A stretch of DNA of 64,000 nt from positions 1,612,001 to 1,676,000 of the forward strand of contig NZ_CP005286.1 in the NCBI RefSeq assembly GCF_000819445.1. The letters run 5' to 3'. This stretch comes from Corynebacterium humireducens NBRC 106098 = DSM 45392. Lineage in GTDB: Bacteria; Actinomycetota; Actinomycetes; Mycobacteriales; Mycobacteriaceae. Position numbers and translations under genes: made by a program. The notes beneath the pieces are model-generated. The model had not been told where the DNA came from. It ran no database searches and saw only the letters and a program-made list of their open reading frames with translations. Positions within the stretch are counted from its first letter, which is position 1. Every line of letters begins with the position of its first letter. This document shows, piece by piece, positions 34,237 through 42,762 of this stretch.

Positions 34237-36162
34237 GTGAGTACCTCCACCGCCCGGGCCTTCCGCTGGCTCGCCCTCCTGCTCATCGTCCTCGCGGGCG
34301 TCGCCCTGTCCTTCGGTCCGGCGGAGGCCCCCTCCGATCCGACCGCGATGGCCCCGGACGACGTCGACTCCACACGGGTCGCCCGCATCCTGCAGGAACG
34401 CCCCGGCGACAACGGCGGTGCCGCGCTCGTCCTGTTCAGCAGCGACGACCCCCTCGATCTGGCCGCCCTCGGGCCGCGGGCCGCGGAGCTGGGTGGGCCG
34501 CTGATCCCCAACGGGGACATGACCGCGGCGCTGGTGCCGGTCGAGGTCATCTCCGAGAGCCTCACCGAGAACTCCGAGAAGATCACCGGGCTGCGGGAGC
34601 AGGCGTCGGCGGACCTGCCCGCGGGGGTGACAGCGCAGGTGACAGGCCCCGCGGCCATCGAGGGCGACCTCGCCGGAGTCTTCGCCGGCGCGAACGTCCT
34701 GCTGCTGGCGGTGACGGGCGGCATCGTGGCGGTCCTGCTCATCGTCACCTACCGCTCCCCTCTCCTGTGGATCCTGCCGTTGCTGGTCATCGGCCTGGCC
34801 GACCGTGTCGCCGCCACCGGCTACACGTGGGCCCTCGACGCCCTCGGGGCCGCCTGGAACGAGTCCACCGCCGGCATCCTCTCCGTCCTCGTCTTCGGCG
34901 CCGGCACCAACTACGCCCTGCTGCTCATCTCCCGCTACCGCGATGAGCTGCACGGCACAGAGGACCGCTTCGAGGCCATGGCCACCGCGTGGGGGCCGAC
35001 GGTGAAGACGGTCTTCGCCTCCGCCGCCACCGTCATCCTCGGCGTCGCCTGCCTGCTGCTCTCCGCCGTGCCGACGACCCGGGGCCTCGGTCTGGCCTCC
35101 ATGTTCGGCATCGCCGTCGCGTTCCTCTTCGCCGTGTTCGTCCTGCCGGGCGTCCTGCTGCTCTTCGGCCGGTGGATCTTCTGGCCGCGGATCCCGCGCG
35201 TCGGGCAGGAGATCAGGCACGGTCTCTGGGACCGCATCGGCGGCGTGGTGCGCGCCCGGCCGGCCCTGGTCACGGTCGTCTCCCTTCTCGTGCTCGGGGT
35301 CGCCAGCCTCGGTGCCCTGCAGATCCGCACGGGGCTCACCCAGGCCGAGCAGTTCCTGGACACCCCGGAGTCCATCACCGCCGCGGCTGTGCTGGAGGAG
35401 AAGTTCCCGGACCAGGAGGCCACCCCGGCGATCATCGCCACGCAGGAGCCGGAGCGCGTCACCGCCGTCCTCGCGGACGCGGGCCACAACGTCACCCCGC
35501 AGGAACCCGCCGGCGAGTGGGACATCCTGCAGGTCAGCGGCGGCACCACCGAGGAACTGCGCTCCTCCCTGGAGGGCACCGACGCGCTCGTCGGCGGGCA
35601 GGAGGCCGAGCTCCACGACACCGAGCAGTCCGCCGCCGCGGACCGTACCCTCATCTTCCCGGTGATCCTGCTGGTCCTGCTGGTGGCACTGATGGTGATG
35701 CTGCGGTCGGTCGTGGCGCCGGTGATCATGACCGCGACGGTCCTGCTCACCAACATCGCGGCGCTCGGCCTGGGCTGGTGGATCTCCACCGGCGTCCTGG
35801 GCTTCACCAGCTTCGACGCCCTCACCCCGCTCTACTCCTTCGTGTTCCTCGTGGCGCTGGGCATCGACTACTCGATCTTCCTCATCACCCGCGCCCGCGA
35901 GGAGGCCCGGACTCACGGCACGAGCGAGGGCGTCCTGCGTTCGCTGTCGGCCACCGGTGGCGTGATCACCTCGGCCGGCATCCTGCTGGCCGCCGTCTTC
36001 GCCGCCCTGGGCGTCCTGCCGCTGGTGGTGCTCGCACAGGTGGGCATCGTCATCTTCATCGGTGTCCTGCTCGACACCCTGGTCGTGCGCACGATCCTCA
36101 TCCCGGCGCTGGTGCAGCTGCTGGGTGAGCGGACCTGGTGGCCGGGCCGCGTCAGGGCGTGA
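34237..36162 (+). CDS. MMPL-family RND-type transporter
   Basis: A 641-residue membrane protein with the two-half MMPL architecture. Each half has one N-terminal helix, an extracytoplasmic loop and a five-helix block. Half 1 contains the segment with FGAGTNYALLLISRYRDEL (~225-243); half 2 contains ALGIDYSIFLITRAREEA (~544-561). Proton relay in MmpL proteins uses a D-Y pair in each half. Here the first pair reads N-Y and only the second has D-Y. The GTG start follows TAGCCT at leaderless spacing. Substrate unknown; lipid or drug export is plausible. Confidence 0.85.
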   Translation: MSTSTARAFRWLALLLIVLAGVALSFGPAEAPSDPTAMAPDDVDSTRVARILQERPGDNGGAALVLFSSDDPLDLAALGPRAAELGGPLIPNGDMTAALVPVEVISESLTENSEKITGLREQASADLPAGVTAQVTGPAAIEGDLAGVFAGANVLLLAVTGGIVAVLLIVTYRSPLLWILPLLVIGLADRVAATGYTWALDALGAAWNESTAGILSVLVFGAGTNYALLLISRYRDELHGTEDRFEAMATAWGPTVKTVFASAATVILGVACLLLSAVPTTRGLGLASMFGIAVAFLFAVFVLPGVLLLFGRWIFWPRIPRVGQEIRHGLWDRIGGVVRARPALVTVVSLLVLGVASLGALQIRTGLTQAEQFLDTPESITAAAVLEEKFPDQEATPAIIATQEPERVTAVLADAGHNVTPQEPAGEWDILQVSGGTTEELRSSLEGTDALVGGQEAELHDTEQSAAADRTLIFPVILLVLLVALMVMLRSVVAPVIMTATVLLTNIAALGLGWWISTGVLGFTSFDALTPLYSFVFLVALGIDYSIFLITRAREEARTHGTSEGVLRSLSATGGVITSAGILLAAVFAALGVLPLVVLAQVGIVIFIGVLLDTLVVRTILIPALVQLLGERTWWPGRVRA

Positions 36163-36664
36163 GCGTGCGCATCGCCACCCGCGGCACCACGTCGAGGCCG
36201 AGGGCCCGCTCCATCTCCCGGATGATGCGCAGCCCCGGCTTCATCTCCTCCTCCGCCAGCACCCGGAACCCGAGCCGCCGGTAGAGCGGCCCGTTCCAGG
36301 GGACGTCGGCGAAGGTCGTGAGCGTCACCTCGGGCAGCCCGCGTTCCGCCGCCTGCGCCAGCGCCCACCGCACCAGTCCGGTTCCCAGCCGCCTGCCGCG
36401 GTGCTCCGGGTCGACGGAGACCTGCTCGATGTGCAGGCCGTCGTCGAGAGGCATGAGCCACAGCCAGGCGGACAGCCGCCCGTCGGGGCGCCCCTCGTCG
36501 ATGACGTGGATCTCCCCGTCGGCGATGGGCCCGGCCAGGTCCTCCGCGCCCGGGGGCTCGTCGTCGGCGATCGAATCCAGCCCCAGGGTGCGGAAAGGCT
36601 CCCCGGCGCGGCGTTCCAGTTCCCGGATGAACGGGATGTCGCGCAGGAGAGCCTGTCGGAGCAT
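36152..36664 (-). CDS. GNAT-family N-acetyltransferase
   Basis: A 170-residue acetyl-CoA-dependent acetyltransferase. The CoA pyrophosphate loop is clear in VSVDPEHRGRRLGTGLVRWA (~88-107), followed by WNGPLYRRLGFRVL, the usual motif B region. The substrate cannot be predicted. It lies 4 bp downstream of proS and is probably co-transcribed with it. Its 3' end overlaps the convergent MMPL gene by 11 bp. Confidence 0.88.
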   Translation of the reverse strand: MLRQALLRDIPFIRELERRAGEPFRTLGLDSIADDEPPGAEDLAGPIADGEIHVIDEGRPDGRLSAWLWLMPLDDGLHIEQVSVDPEHRGRRLGTGLVRWALAQAAERGLPEVTLTTFADVPWNGPLYRRLGFRVLAEEEMKPGLRIIREMERALGLDVVPRVAMRTLTP

Positions 36665-36668
36665 GTGC

Positions 36669-38408
36669 CTAGCCGCGGACCAGTTCGACGACCTTGGCCA
36701 CGGCCTCGTCGGCCGCGATCTCCAGGGTCTCGCCGCCGCGGATGCGCAGCTCCACCTTGCCGTCCGCGAAGGCGCGGCCGAGGATCAGGGCGAAGGGCAT
36801 GCCGAGGAGTTCAGCGTCCTTGAACTTGACGCCGGGGCTGACCTTCGGGCGGTCGTCGAAAAGCACCTCGACGCCGGCGGCGTCGAGCTCCGCGACCATG
36901 CGGTCACCGGCCTCGATGGCGGCGGCGTCCTTGTTCGCGACCACGACGTGCACCTGGAACGGCGCCACCTCGACCGGCCAGTTGAGGCCCTTGTCGTCGT
37001 GACGCTGCTCCGCGAGGACGGCCATGAGGCGGGAGACGCCGATGCCGTAGGAGCCCATCGTCGGGATGGCGCGCTTGCCGTTCTCGTCGAGGATCTGGAC
37101 GTCGAACGCCTCGGTGTACTTGCGGCCCAGCTGGAAGATGTGGCCGATCTCGATGCCGCGCTGCAGGGTCAGGGTGCCCTGGCCCTCCGGCGCCGGATCG
37201 CCCTCGCGAATCTCGGCGGCCTCGACGTGGCCGTCGATGTCGAAGTCACGGCCGACGACGAGGCCGACGACGTGCCTGTTCGGGGCGTCGGCGCCGGTGA
37301 TCCAGGAGGTGCCCTTCACCACGCGGGGGTCGGCGAGGACGCGCACCCCGTTGGCCTGCAGGCCGCGGGGGCCGACGTAGCCGCGGACGAGGAAGGGGTT
37401 CTTCTTGAAGTCCGCGTCCTCGGCCATCGCGACCTCGGCCGGCTCGAGGGACGCCTCGAGGCGCTTCATGTCGACCTCGCGGTCACCCGGCACGAGCACG
37501 CCGAGCAGCTCGGGCTCCTCGCCCGGCGCGGTGACCTTGACCACGACGCACTTGAGGGTGTCGGCGGCGGTGACGTCGAGGCCCTCGGAGTTGGCCCAGT
37601 CCACCAGGGTGGCGATGGTCTCGGCGTCGGGGGTGTCGTACTCCACTGCCTCGGGCAGGCCCTCGACGGCCTTCTCGATGCCCGGCTGCGTCACCACGGC
37701 CTCCACGTTCGCGGCATAGTCACCCTCGGTGGCGCGGACGAAGGTGTCCTCGCCGTTCGGGGAGATCGCGAGGAACTCCTCGGAGGCGGAACCACCCATC
37801 GCGCCGGACGTGGCCCGGCAGATGGCGTAGGAGAGGCCCAGGCGGTCGAAGATCCGCTGGTAGGCGGCGCGGTGGGCGGCATAGGAGTCCTCGAGACCCT
37901 GGTCGGACATGTCGAAGGAGTAGGAGTCCTTCATCACGAACTCGCGGCCGCGCAGGATGCCGGCGCGGGGACGTGCCTCGTCGCGGTACTTGGTCTGGAT
38001 CTGGTACAGCGTGACCGGGAAGTCCTTGTACGAGGAGTACATGTCCTTGACGGTCGAGGTGAACATCTCCTCGTGCGTGGGGCCGAGCAGCATGTCGTTG
38101 CCGCGGCGGTCCTGGAGGCGGAACAGGTCGTCGCCGTACTCGGTCCACCGCTGCGTCGTCTCGTAGGGCTCACGCGGCAGCAGCGCCGGGAAGAGGAGCT
38201 CCTGTCCGCCGATGGCGTTCATCTCCTCGCGCACGACGTCCTCGATCTTGCGCAGGGTGCGCAGTCCCAGCGGCAGCCAGGAGTACACACCGGGGGCGGC
38301 GCGGCGGATGTAGCCGGCGCGGACGAGCAGCTTATGGCTGGGCACCTCGGCATCAGCGGGGTCTTCGCGGAGGGTGCGAAGGAACAGCGAGGAGAGACGT
38401 GTGATCAT
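36669..38408 (-). CDS. proS: Prolyl-tRNA synthetase
   Basis: The 579-residue class II aminoacyl-tRNA synthetase of the bacterial type with the editing insertion domain. Visible are class II motif 2 around [20 protein letters not shown] (~130-150), the KDSYSFD segment, and motif 3 in [15 protein letters not shown] (~440). A C-terminal anticodon-binding domain with [15 protein letters not shown] follows. TAAAGT lies 8 bases before the ATG, so the mRNA is probably leaderless. The neighbourhood with rimP/nusA is conserved in actinobacteria. Confidence 0.97.
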   Translation of the reverse strand: MITRLSSLFLRTLREDPADAEVPSHKLLVRAGYIRRAAPGVYSWLPLGLRTLRKIEDVVREEMNAIGGQELLFPALLPREPYETTQRWTEYGDDLFRLQDRRGNDMLLGPTHEEMFTSTVKDMYSSYKDFPVTLYQIQTKYRDEARPRAGILRGREFVMKDSYSFDMSDQGLEDSYAAHRAAYQRIFDRLGLSYAICRATSGAMGGSASEEFLAISPNGEDTFVRATEGDYAANVEAVVTQPGIEKAVEGLPEAVEYDTPDAETIATLVDWANSEGLDVTAADTLKCVVVKVTAPGEEPELLGVLVPGDREVDMKRLEASLEPAEVAMAEDADFKKNPFLVRGYVGPRGLQANGVRVLADPRVVKGTSWITGADAPNRHVVGLVVGRDFDIDGHVEAAEIREGDPAPEGQGTLTLQRGIEIGHIFQLGRKYTEAFDVQILDENGKRAIPTMGSYGIGVSRLMAVLAEQRHDDKGLNWPVEVAPFQVHVVVANKDAAAIEAGDRMVAELDAAGVEVLFDDRPKVSPGVKFKDAELLGMPFALILGRAFADGKVELRIRGGETLEIAADEAVAKVVELVRG

Positions 38409-38427
38409 GGTGTGAAACTTTACCCGT

Positions 38428-38433
38428 TACCCT
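38428..38433 (+). promoter_or_regulatory. yaaA -10 box
   Basis: TACCCT is seven bases before the yaaA ATG, and the divergent proS has TAAAGT at 8 bases on the other strand. Both genes would be leaderless. Confidence 0.45.
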
Positions 38434-38440
38434 GTCCCAC

Positions 38441-39139
38441 ATGCTGATAGTGCTCCCTCCTTCCGAAACCAAGGCCCCCGGCGGGGATGGTCCCGCGCTC
38501 GATCCGGAGGGACTGAGCTTTCCCGCACTCAACCCCGTCCGCGACTCGCTCCTCGAGGAACTCTCCTCCCTGCCCGTCCCGGAGGCGCTGGAGGTGCTGA
38601 GGATCTCCCCGCGGCTGCAGGAGGAGGCGGAGGCGAACCTGGCGCTGCGTTCCGCGCCGACGATGCCCGCGCTGCACCGCTACACCGGCGTGCTTTTCGA
38701 CGCCCTCTCCGCCCCCACCCTTCCCCCGCACGCGTGGGAGCGCCTCGCCGTCGGCTCCGCACTGTTCGGCGTGGTCCGGGCCGGGGACCTCATCCCCCGT
38801 TACCGGCTCTCCGGTGGCACGAAGCTCGGCGGGCGGACGATGCGTTCCCGCTGGGGCTCGCTCATCACGGAGGCGCTGGCGGAGGAGGACTTCGTGGTGG
38901 ACCTGCGCTCCGGTGCCTACCAGCAGCTGGGCCGGGTGCCTGCCGCCGTGACGGTGCGCGTGGAGAAGGACGGCAAGGTGGTCAGCCACTTCAACAAGCA
39001 CTACAAGGGAGAGCTCGCCCGGGTGCTGGCCGGCGCGCCGGAGGAGGCCGGATCGGTCGCGGACGTCATCGCCATCGCGCGTGATTCCGGACTGGACATC
39101 ACCCAGAATTCGGCGACGGAGCTGTTGCTTTCGGTGTGA
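38441..39139 (+). CDS. yaaA: Peroxide stress protein YaaA (UPF0246)
   Basis: A 232-residue protein of the YaaA/DUF328 family, which lowers free iron and limits DNA damage under peroxide stress in E. coli. The N-terminus MLIVLPPSETKAPGG and the later RLSGGTKLGGRTMRSRWG (~123-140) and VDLRSGAYQQL (~155) are diagnostic. The family includes a helix-hairpin-helix-type DNA-binding fold. It is divergent from proS. The role in this organism is inferred from the family. Confidence 0.9.
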   Translation: MLIVLPPSETKAPGGDGPALDPEGLSFPALNPVRDSLLEELSSLPVPEALEVLRISPRLQEEAEANLALRSAPTMPALHRYTGVLFDALSAPTLPPHAWERLAVGSALFGVVRAGDLIPRYRLSGGTKLGGRTMRSRWGSLITEALAEEDFVVDLRSGAYQQLGRVPAAVTVRVEKDGKVVSHFNKHYKGELARVLAGAPEEAGSVADVIAIARDSGLDITQNSATELLLSV

Positions 39140-39161
39140 GCCGGCGACCGGTTTTCTGGAT

Positions 39162-39175
39162 TTACGCCAGCGTAA
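39162..39175. promoter_or_regulatory. Palindrome TTACGC-CA-GCGTAA upstream of the S66 peptidase gene
   Basis: A perfect 6-bp inverted repeat with a 2-bp spacer. It lies where the -35/-10 spacer of the downstream gene would be (possible -10 TAGTTG just before its ATG). It has the look of a repressor operator. No regulator gene is adjacent. Confidence 0.45.
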
Positions 39176-39192
39176 GTGGTGTAGTTGATGCC

Positions 39193-40203
39193 ATGGGTGT
39201 TGATGAAGAGCTGAGGAAAGTAGCCGTCCTCTCCCCCTCGAAGGCGGCCCCCGCCCTCGGTGTGGAGGTCCACGAACAGGCCATGCGACGCCTGCGCGAG
39301 GAGTTCGGCCTCGAGCCCGTCGAGTACCCCACCACCCGTGAGTTCGAGTCGCTTCCCGAGGACCGCGCCCGCGACATCATGGCCGCGTTCACCGACCCGG
39401 AGATCGAGGCCGTCTTCGCCACCCTCGGCGGTGACGACCAGGTGACCGTCATCCCCTTCCTCGACCCGGAGCTCATCGCGGCGAACCCCAAGCCCTTCTT
39501 CGGGTACAGCGACAACACGAACATCCTCAACCTGCTGCACAGCCTGGGCATCCGCGCCTTCCACGGCGGCAACACCCAGGTGCAGATCGGCGCGGGCCCG
39601 AACATCGACGACATCACCGTCACCTCCCTGCGGGCCGCCCTCACGGGTGAGGGGGTCCTGGAGATCACCGACCCCGGCGAGTCCGAGGACCACGGCATCC
39701 TCTGGTCCGATCCCCTGGCGCTGGAGGTCAACGGCCTGCGCGAGTCGACGAAGCCCTGGCGCTGGGCCGGACCCTCCCGACGTGTGAGCGGCCGCACCTG
39801 GGGCGGCTGCTTCGAGGTCATCACCCAGATGTCCCTGGCCGACCGCGTGCCGCGTGCCGAGGAACTCGAGGGCGGCATCCTCATGCTCGAGGCCTCGCAG
39901 CGCCTGACCAACACGCACGGCATCATGGAGATCGTCCGCGCGCTCGGTGAGGCCGACATCCTCGGGGCGATGCGCGGCGTCATGGTGGCCCGTCCCCCGG
40001 CGCGCAGTCTCTTCCTGCCGGAGTACCGCGACCGCGAGGAGATGTACGACGCCGTCATCGAGCAGGTGACGCTGTACAACCCGGAGGCGGTCGTCGTGTG
40101 CGGCGTGCCCTTCGGTCACACCCGTCCGCAGTGGATCCTCCCCTACGGCGGCGAGATCACCCTCGACGGCGCAGAGCAGCGGATCTGGGCCGACTACAGC
40201 TAG
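39193..40203 (+). CDS. S66-family peptidase (LD-carboxypeptidase/MccF-like)
   Basis: A 336-residue serine peptidase-family protein. The catalytic serine is expected in FFGYSDNTNILNLL (~107), following the DPEIEAVFATLGGDDQV segment. The C-terminal GVPFGHTRPQWILPYG carries the catalytic His. Members either trim peptidoglycan tetrapeptides (LD-carboxypeptidase) or detoxify microcin-like peptide-nucleotides (MccF); I cannot tell which. I start at the ATG at 39193; a GTG at 39136 would overlap yaaA. A palindrome sits in its promoter. Confidence 0.85.
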   Translation: MGVDEELRKVAVLSPSKAAPALGVEVHEQAMRRLREEFGLEPVEYPTTREFESLPEDRARDIMAAFTDPEIEAVFATLGGDDQVTVIPFLDPELIAANPKPFFGYSDNTNILNLLHSLGIRAFHGGNTQVQIGAGPNIDDITVTSLRAALTGEGVLEITDPGESEDHGILWSDPLALEVNGLRESTKPWRWAGPSRRVSGRTWGGCFEVITQMSLADRVPRAEELEGGILMLEASQRLTNTHGIMEIVRALGEADILGAMRGVMVARPPARSLFLPEYRDREEMYDAVIEQVTLYNPEAVVVCGVPFGHTRPQWILPYGGEITLDGAEQRIWADYS

Positions 40204-40280
40204 GGCAACCCAAGTACACCGCGAGGGGTCCCGCGCCGGGTCCCCGGAGGGGCCTGAAGGTACGAAATGCGGAGCCCGGC

Positions 40281-40298
40281 AAAGTATCAAAGTATCAA
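40281..40298 (+). repeat. Tandem AAAGTATC repeat before the AAA+ ATPase gene
   Basis: Two head-to-tail copies of AAAGTATC/AA-AGTATC end 5 bases before a possible GTG start at 40304. The second copy (TATCAA) may serve as the -10 box. Confidence 0.35.
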
Positions 40299-40312
40299 CT
40301 ACCGTGGCGGGC

Positions 40313-41419
40313 ATGAGAAACCCCTTCCGGCCCACCTTCGGCGCCAGCCCCTACCACTGGGCCGGCCGCAGCGTCGTCCTCGAGGAGTTCGCCCGCGGGC
40401 TGGACGGGTACCCGGGTGAGCCGTCGAGAAGCATGGTCATTGACGGCGCCCGCGGCATCGGCAAGACGGTGCTGCTCACGGAGCTCGAGGACATCGCCGC
40501 GCAACACGGCTGGATCGTGCTGCGCGCGACGGGTCGCGAGGACTCCGTACGCACCCTCATCGACACGACGATCCCGGCGAAGATCGCCGAACTCGCCCCA
40601 CCCGCCGGTCGCGCCGTCACCGCGGTGCAGTTCAGCGGTTTCCGGGTGGACACGGAGCTTCTCGACGTCCCCTCGCCCACCCCGACCCTCGGCACCCGCA
40701 TGCGCGACCTGCTGGGACTGCTGCGTGGCACCGGCGTGCTCATCACGGTCGATGAGGTGCAGGACGCCGACCCGGACAACCTCTCCGAGATCGCCCTGAC
40801 GCACCAGGACCTCATCCGCGACGAGCAGCACGTGGCACTGGTCATGGCGGGCCTGACCCACGGCATCAACCGTCTGCTCGACCTGCCGGGCACGACGTTC
40901 CTGCGCCGGGCCCGCCGATTCGAGCTCGGCCCCCTCACGGATGACGACGCCCGCGCCATCATCACCGCCACCGCGGCCAAGGGGAAGCCCATCGACGCCG
41001 ACGCCGCGGACCTGGCCGTCGAGATCGCCCGCGGCTACCCCTACCTCGTGCAGCTCGTGGGCTACCTGGCGTGGAACCGCGCGGGCTCGCGGATCACCCG
41101 TGCAGACGTGGAGGCGGTGTGTGCGGAGGCCGTGCAGACGATGGGCTCGCAGGTCCACGCCCCCTCCCTCAAGGGCGTGCCCCCGGCGCAGATGGCCTAC
41201 CTGCGGGCGATGGCGGACCTCATCGGCGACGCGGCCGACGTCTCCAGCTCGGACGTCGCGGAGCGGGTGGGCAAGAAGCCGAATGAGGCCACCGACACCA
41301 GAGGCAAGCTGCTGGATCGGGGCCTCATCGAGGCTCCGGCCTGGGGGCGGGTGTCCTTCACACTGCCCTACCTGGCGGAGTTCCTGCGTTCCGACAACCG
41401 GACGACGCGGGTCAGCTGA
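40313..41419 (+). CDS. AAA+ ATPase with C-terminal winged helix
   Basis: A 368-residue ATP-binding protein of the predicted-ATPase (COG1672-like) group. Walker A is MVIDGARGIGKTVLL (~42-56) and Walker B is GVLITVDEVQDAD (~142-154). A lid region with RARRFELGPLTDDDARAI follows. The C-terminus looks like a winged helix (SSDVAERVGKKPNEATDT, then RGLIEAPAWGRVSFTLP). Such proteins often regulate transcription or act in orphan signalling. The ATG at 40313 and a GTG at 40304 are both possible starts. It overlaps the convergent MFS gene by 8 bp. Confidence 0.78.
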   Translation: MRNPFRPTFGASPYHWAGRSVVLEEFARGLDGYPGEPSRSMVIDGARGIGKTVLLTELEDIAAQHGWIVLRATGREDSVRTLIDTTIPAKIAELAPPAGRAVTAVQFSGFRVDTELLDVPSPTPTLGTRMRDLLGLLRGTGVLITVDEVQDADPDNLSEIALTHQDLIRDEQHVALVMAGLTHGINRLLDLPGTTFLRRARRFELGPLTDDDARAIITATAAKGKPIDADAADLAVEIARGYPYLVQLVGYLAWNRAGSRITRADVEAVCAEAVQTMGSQVHAPSLKGVPPAQMAYLRAMADLIGDAADVSSSDVAERVGKKPNEATDTRGKLLDRGLIEAPAWGRVSFTLPYLAEFLRSDNRTTRVS

Positions 41420-42653
41420 CGGCGGCCTTCTCGCGTCGCACCAGCGCCGCACCGGAGTACAGGCCGGCGGTGGCGATGAGGGCCGTGGCGACCATGACGG
41501 CGGTCATCGCGACGGGCTGGGACAGACCTGCGGCGGCAGCGAGGCCGACCAGCGGGGAGAGGATGCCGGCCATGACGAACTGACCGGAGCCCATGAACGC
41601 GGAGGCGGAACCGGTGACGGCGCCTGCCCGGGAGATCGCCAGGGCGGAGTTGTTGGCGAAGTTGACGCCCATGGAGGCGACGACGACGAAGAGTCCGACG
41701 AGGATGGCCCAGCGGTTGGCGTCGAGAAGCGCGGCGGCGAGGAGGAAGAGCGTCGCGCCGACGAGCACGCCGTTGCCGATGCGGGCCAGCTTCAGCGGGC
41801 CGACCTTCTTGACGATGCGCGCGTTGGTCAGCGCGACGAGGAACATGCCGAAGGTGTTGGTGCCGAAGATGAAGGCGAACTGGACCGGGGAGAAGCCGTA
41901 GTGGTCCTGGAGGATGAACGGGGAGGCGGCGACGTAGGCGAACATCGTCGAGAAGGAGAAGATGAACGCGAGGGTGAAGCCGACGTAGGCACGGTCACGC
42001 AGCAGCCCGCCCATCGCGGTGAACAGCGGCGCCATGCCACCGGTGGTGCGCTTCTCCGCGGGCATCGTCTCCGGGATCCACTTCGCGACGAGCAGCGCGC
42101 CGATGATGTTGAGGCCGAAGAGCACCCAGAACACGCCGCGCCAGCCCACACCGTCGACGATGAGGCCGCCGGCCACGGGACCCATCACCGGGGCGACGCC
42201 ACCGAGCAGCATGAGCAGGGAGAACACGCGCGCCAGTTCCGGCCCCCTGGCCAGGTCGCCGGCGACGGCGCGGGCCAGCACCACGGCCGCACCGGCGGCC
42301 AGTCCCATGACGAAGCGGGCGGCGAACATCACCCACGCGTACGGCGCCAGGGCGGAGGCGGCGGTGGCCAGCACGAGGAGGACCGTGCCGCCGAGGAAGA
42401 GGCCGCGGCGGCCGCGGGCGTCGGAAAGCGGGCCGGTGACCAGCTGGCCGATGGCCATGCCGGCGAGGAAGAAGGTCAGCGTGAGCTGCGCGCCCGCCTG
42501 GGAGATGCCGAGGTCACGGCCGAGCTGCGGCAGGCCGGACAGGTACATGTTGACGGACAGGGGCTCGACGGCCGAGATGAACGCCAGGACGCCCAGGATG
42601 ACCGGCGGGATGAGCGCCTTCCTGCTGGGTGGTGTGGACACGGTGGTCGCCAT
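41412..42653 (-). CDS. Bcr/CflA-type multidrug MFS exporter
   Basis: A 413-residue, 12-helix major facilitator protein. The loop 2-3 motif A is GPLSDARGRRGLFLGG (~75-90). The VNMYLSGLPQLGRDLGIS segment near residue 35 is typical of Bcr/CflA drug:H+ antiporters. The promoter region towards selO holds a TTGACAA/TTGTCAA palindrome that may control it. Substrates are not predictable. Confidence 0.88.
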   Translation of the reverse strand: MATTVSTPPSRKALIPPVILGVLAFISAVEPLSVNMYLSGLPQLGRDLGISQAGAQLTLTFFLAGMAIGQLVTGPLSDARGRRGLFLGGTVLLVLATAASALAPYAWVMFAARFVMGLAAGAAVVLARAVAGDLARGPELARVFSLLMLLGGVAPVMGPVAGGLIVDGVGWRGVFWVLFGLNIIGALLVAKWIPETMPAEKRTTGGMAPLFTAMGGLLRDRAYVGFTLAFIFSFSTMFAYVAASPFILQDHYGFSPVQFAFIFGTNTFGMFLVALTNARIVKKVGPLKLARIGNGVLVGATLFLLAAALLDANRWAILVGLFVVVASMGVNFANNSALAISRAGAVTGSASAFMGSGQFVMAGILSPLVGLAAAAGLSQPVAMTAVMVATALIATAGLYSGAALVRREKAAVS

Positions 42654-42683
42654 TTCTACTCCGGGAATACTGTTGGAACTCTA

Positions 42684-42711
42684 TTGACAATGGTTTTTGA
42701 TTACTTGTCAA
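42684..42711. promoter_or_regulatory. Inverted repeat TTGACAA-N14-TTGTCAA between MFS exporter and selO
   Basis: Seven-base perfect arms centred in an A+T-rich spacer in the divergent intergenic region. Downstream on the plus strand TATAGT (42738-42743) is a good -10 for selO. The left arm TTGACAA could also act as a -35 for another start. The symmetry and position suggest a dimeric repressor site. Confidence 0.5.
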
Positions 42712-42762
42712 CAACATAGCATACACACCCCAGGGGGTATAGTCGTGCGTACCCTGGATCAC

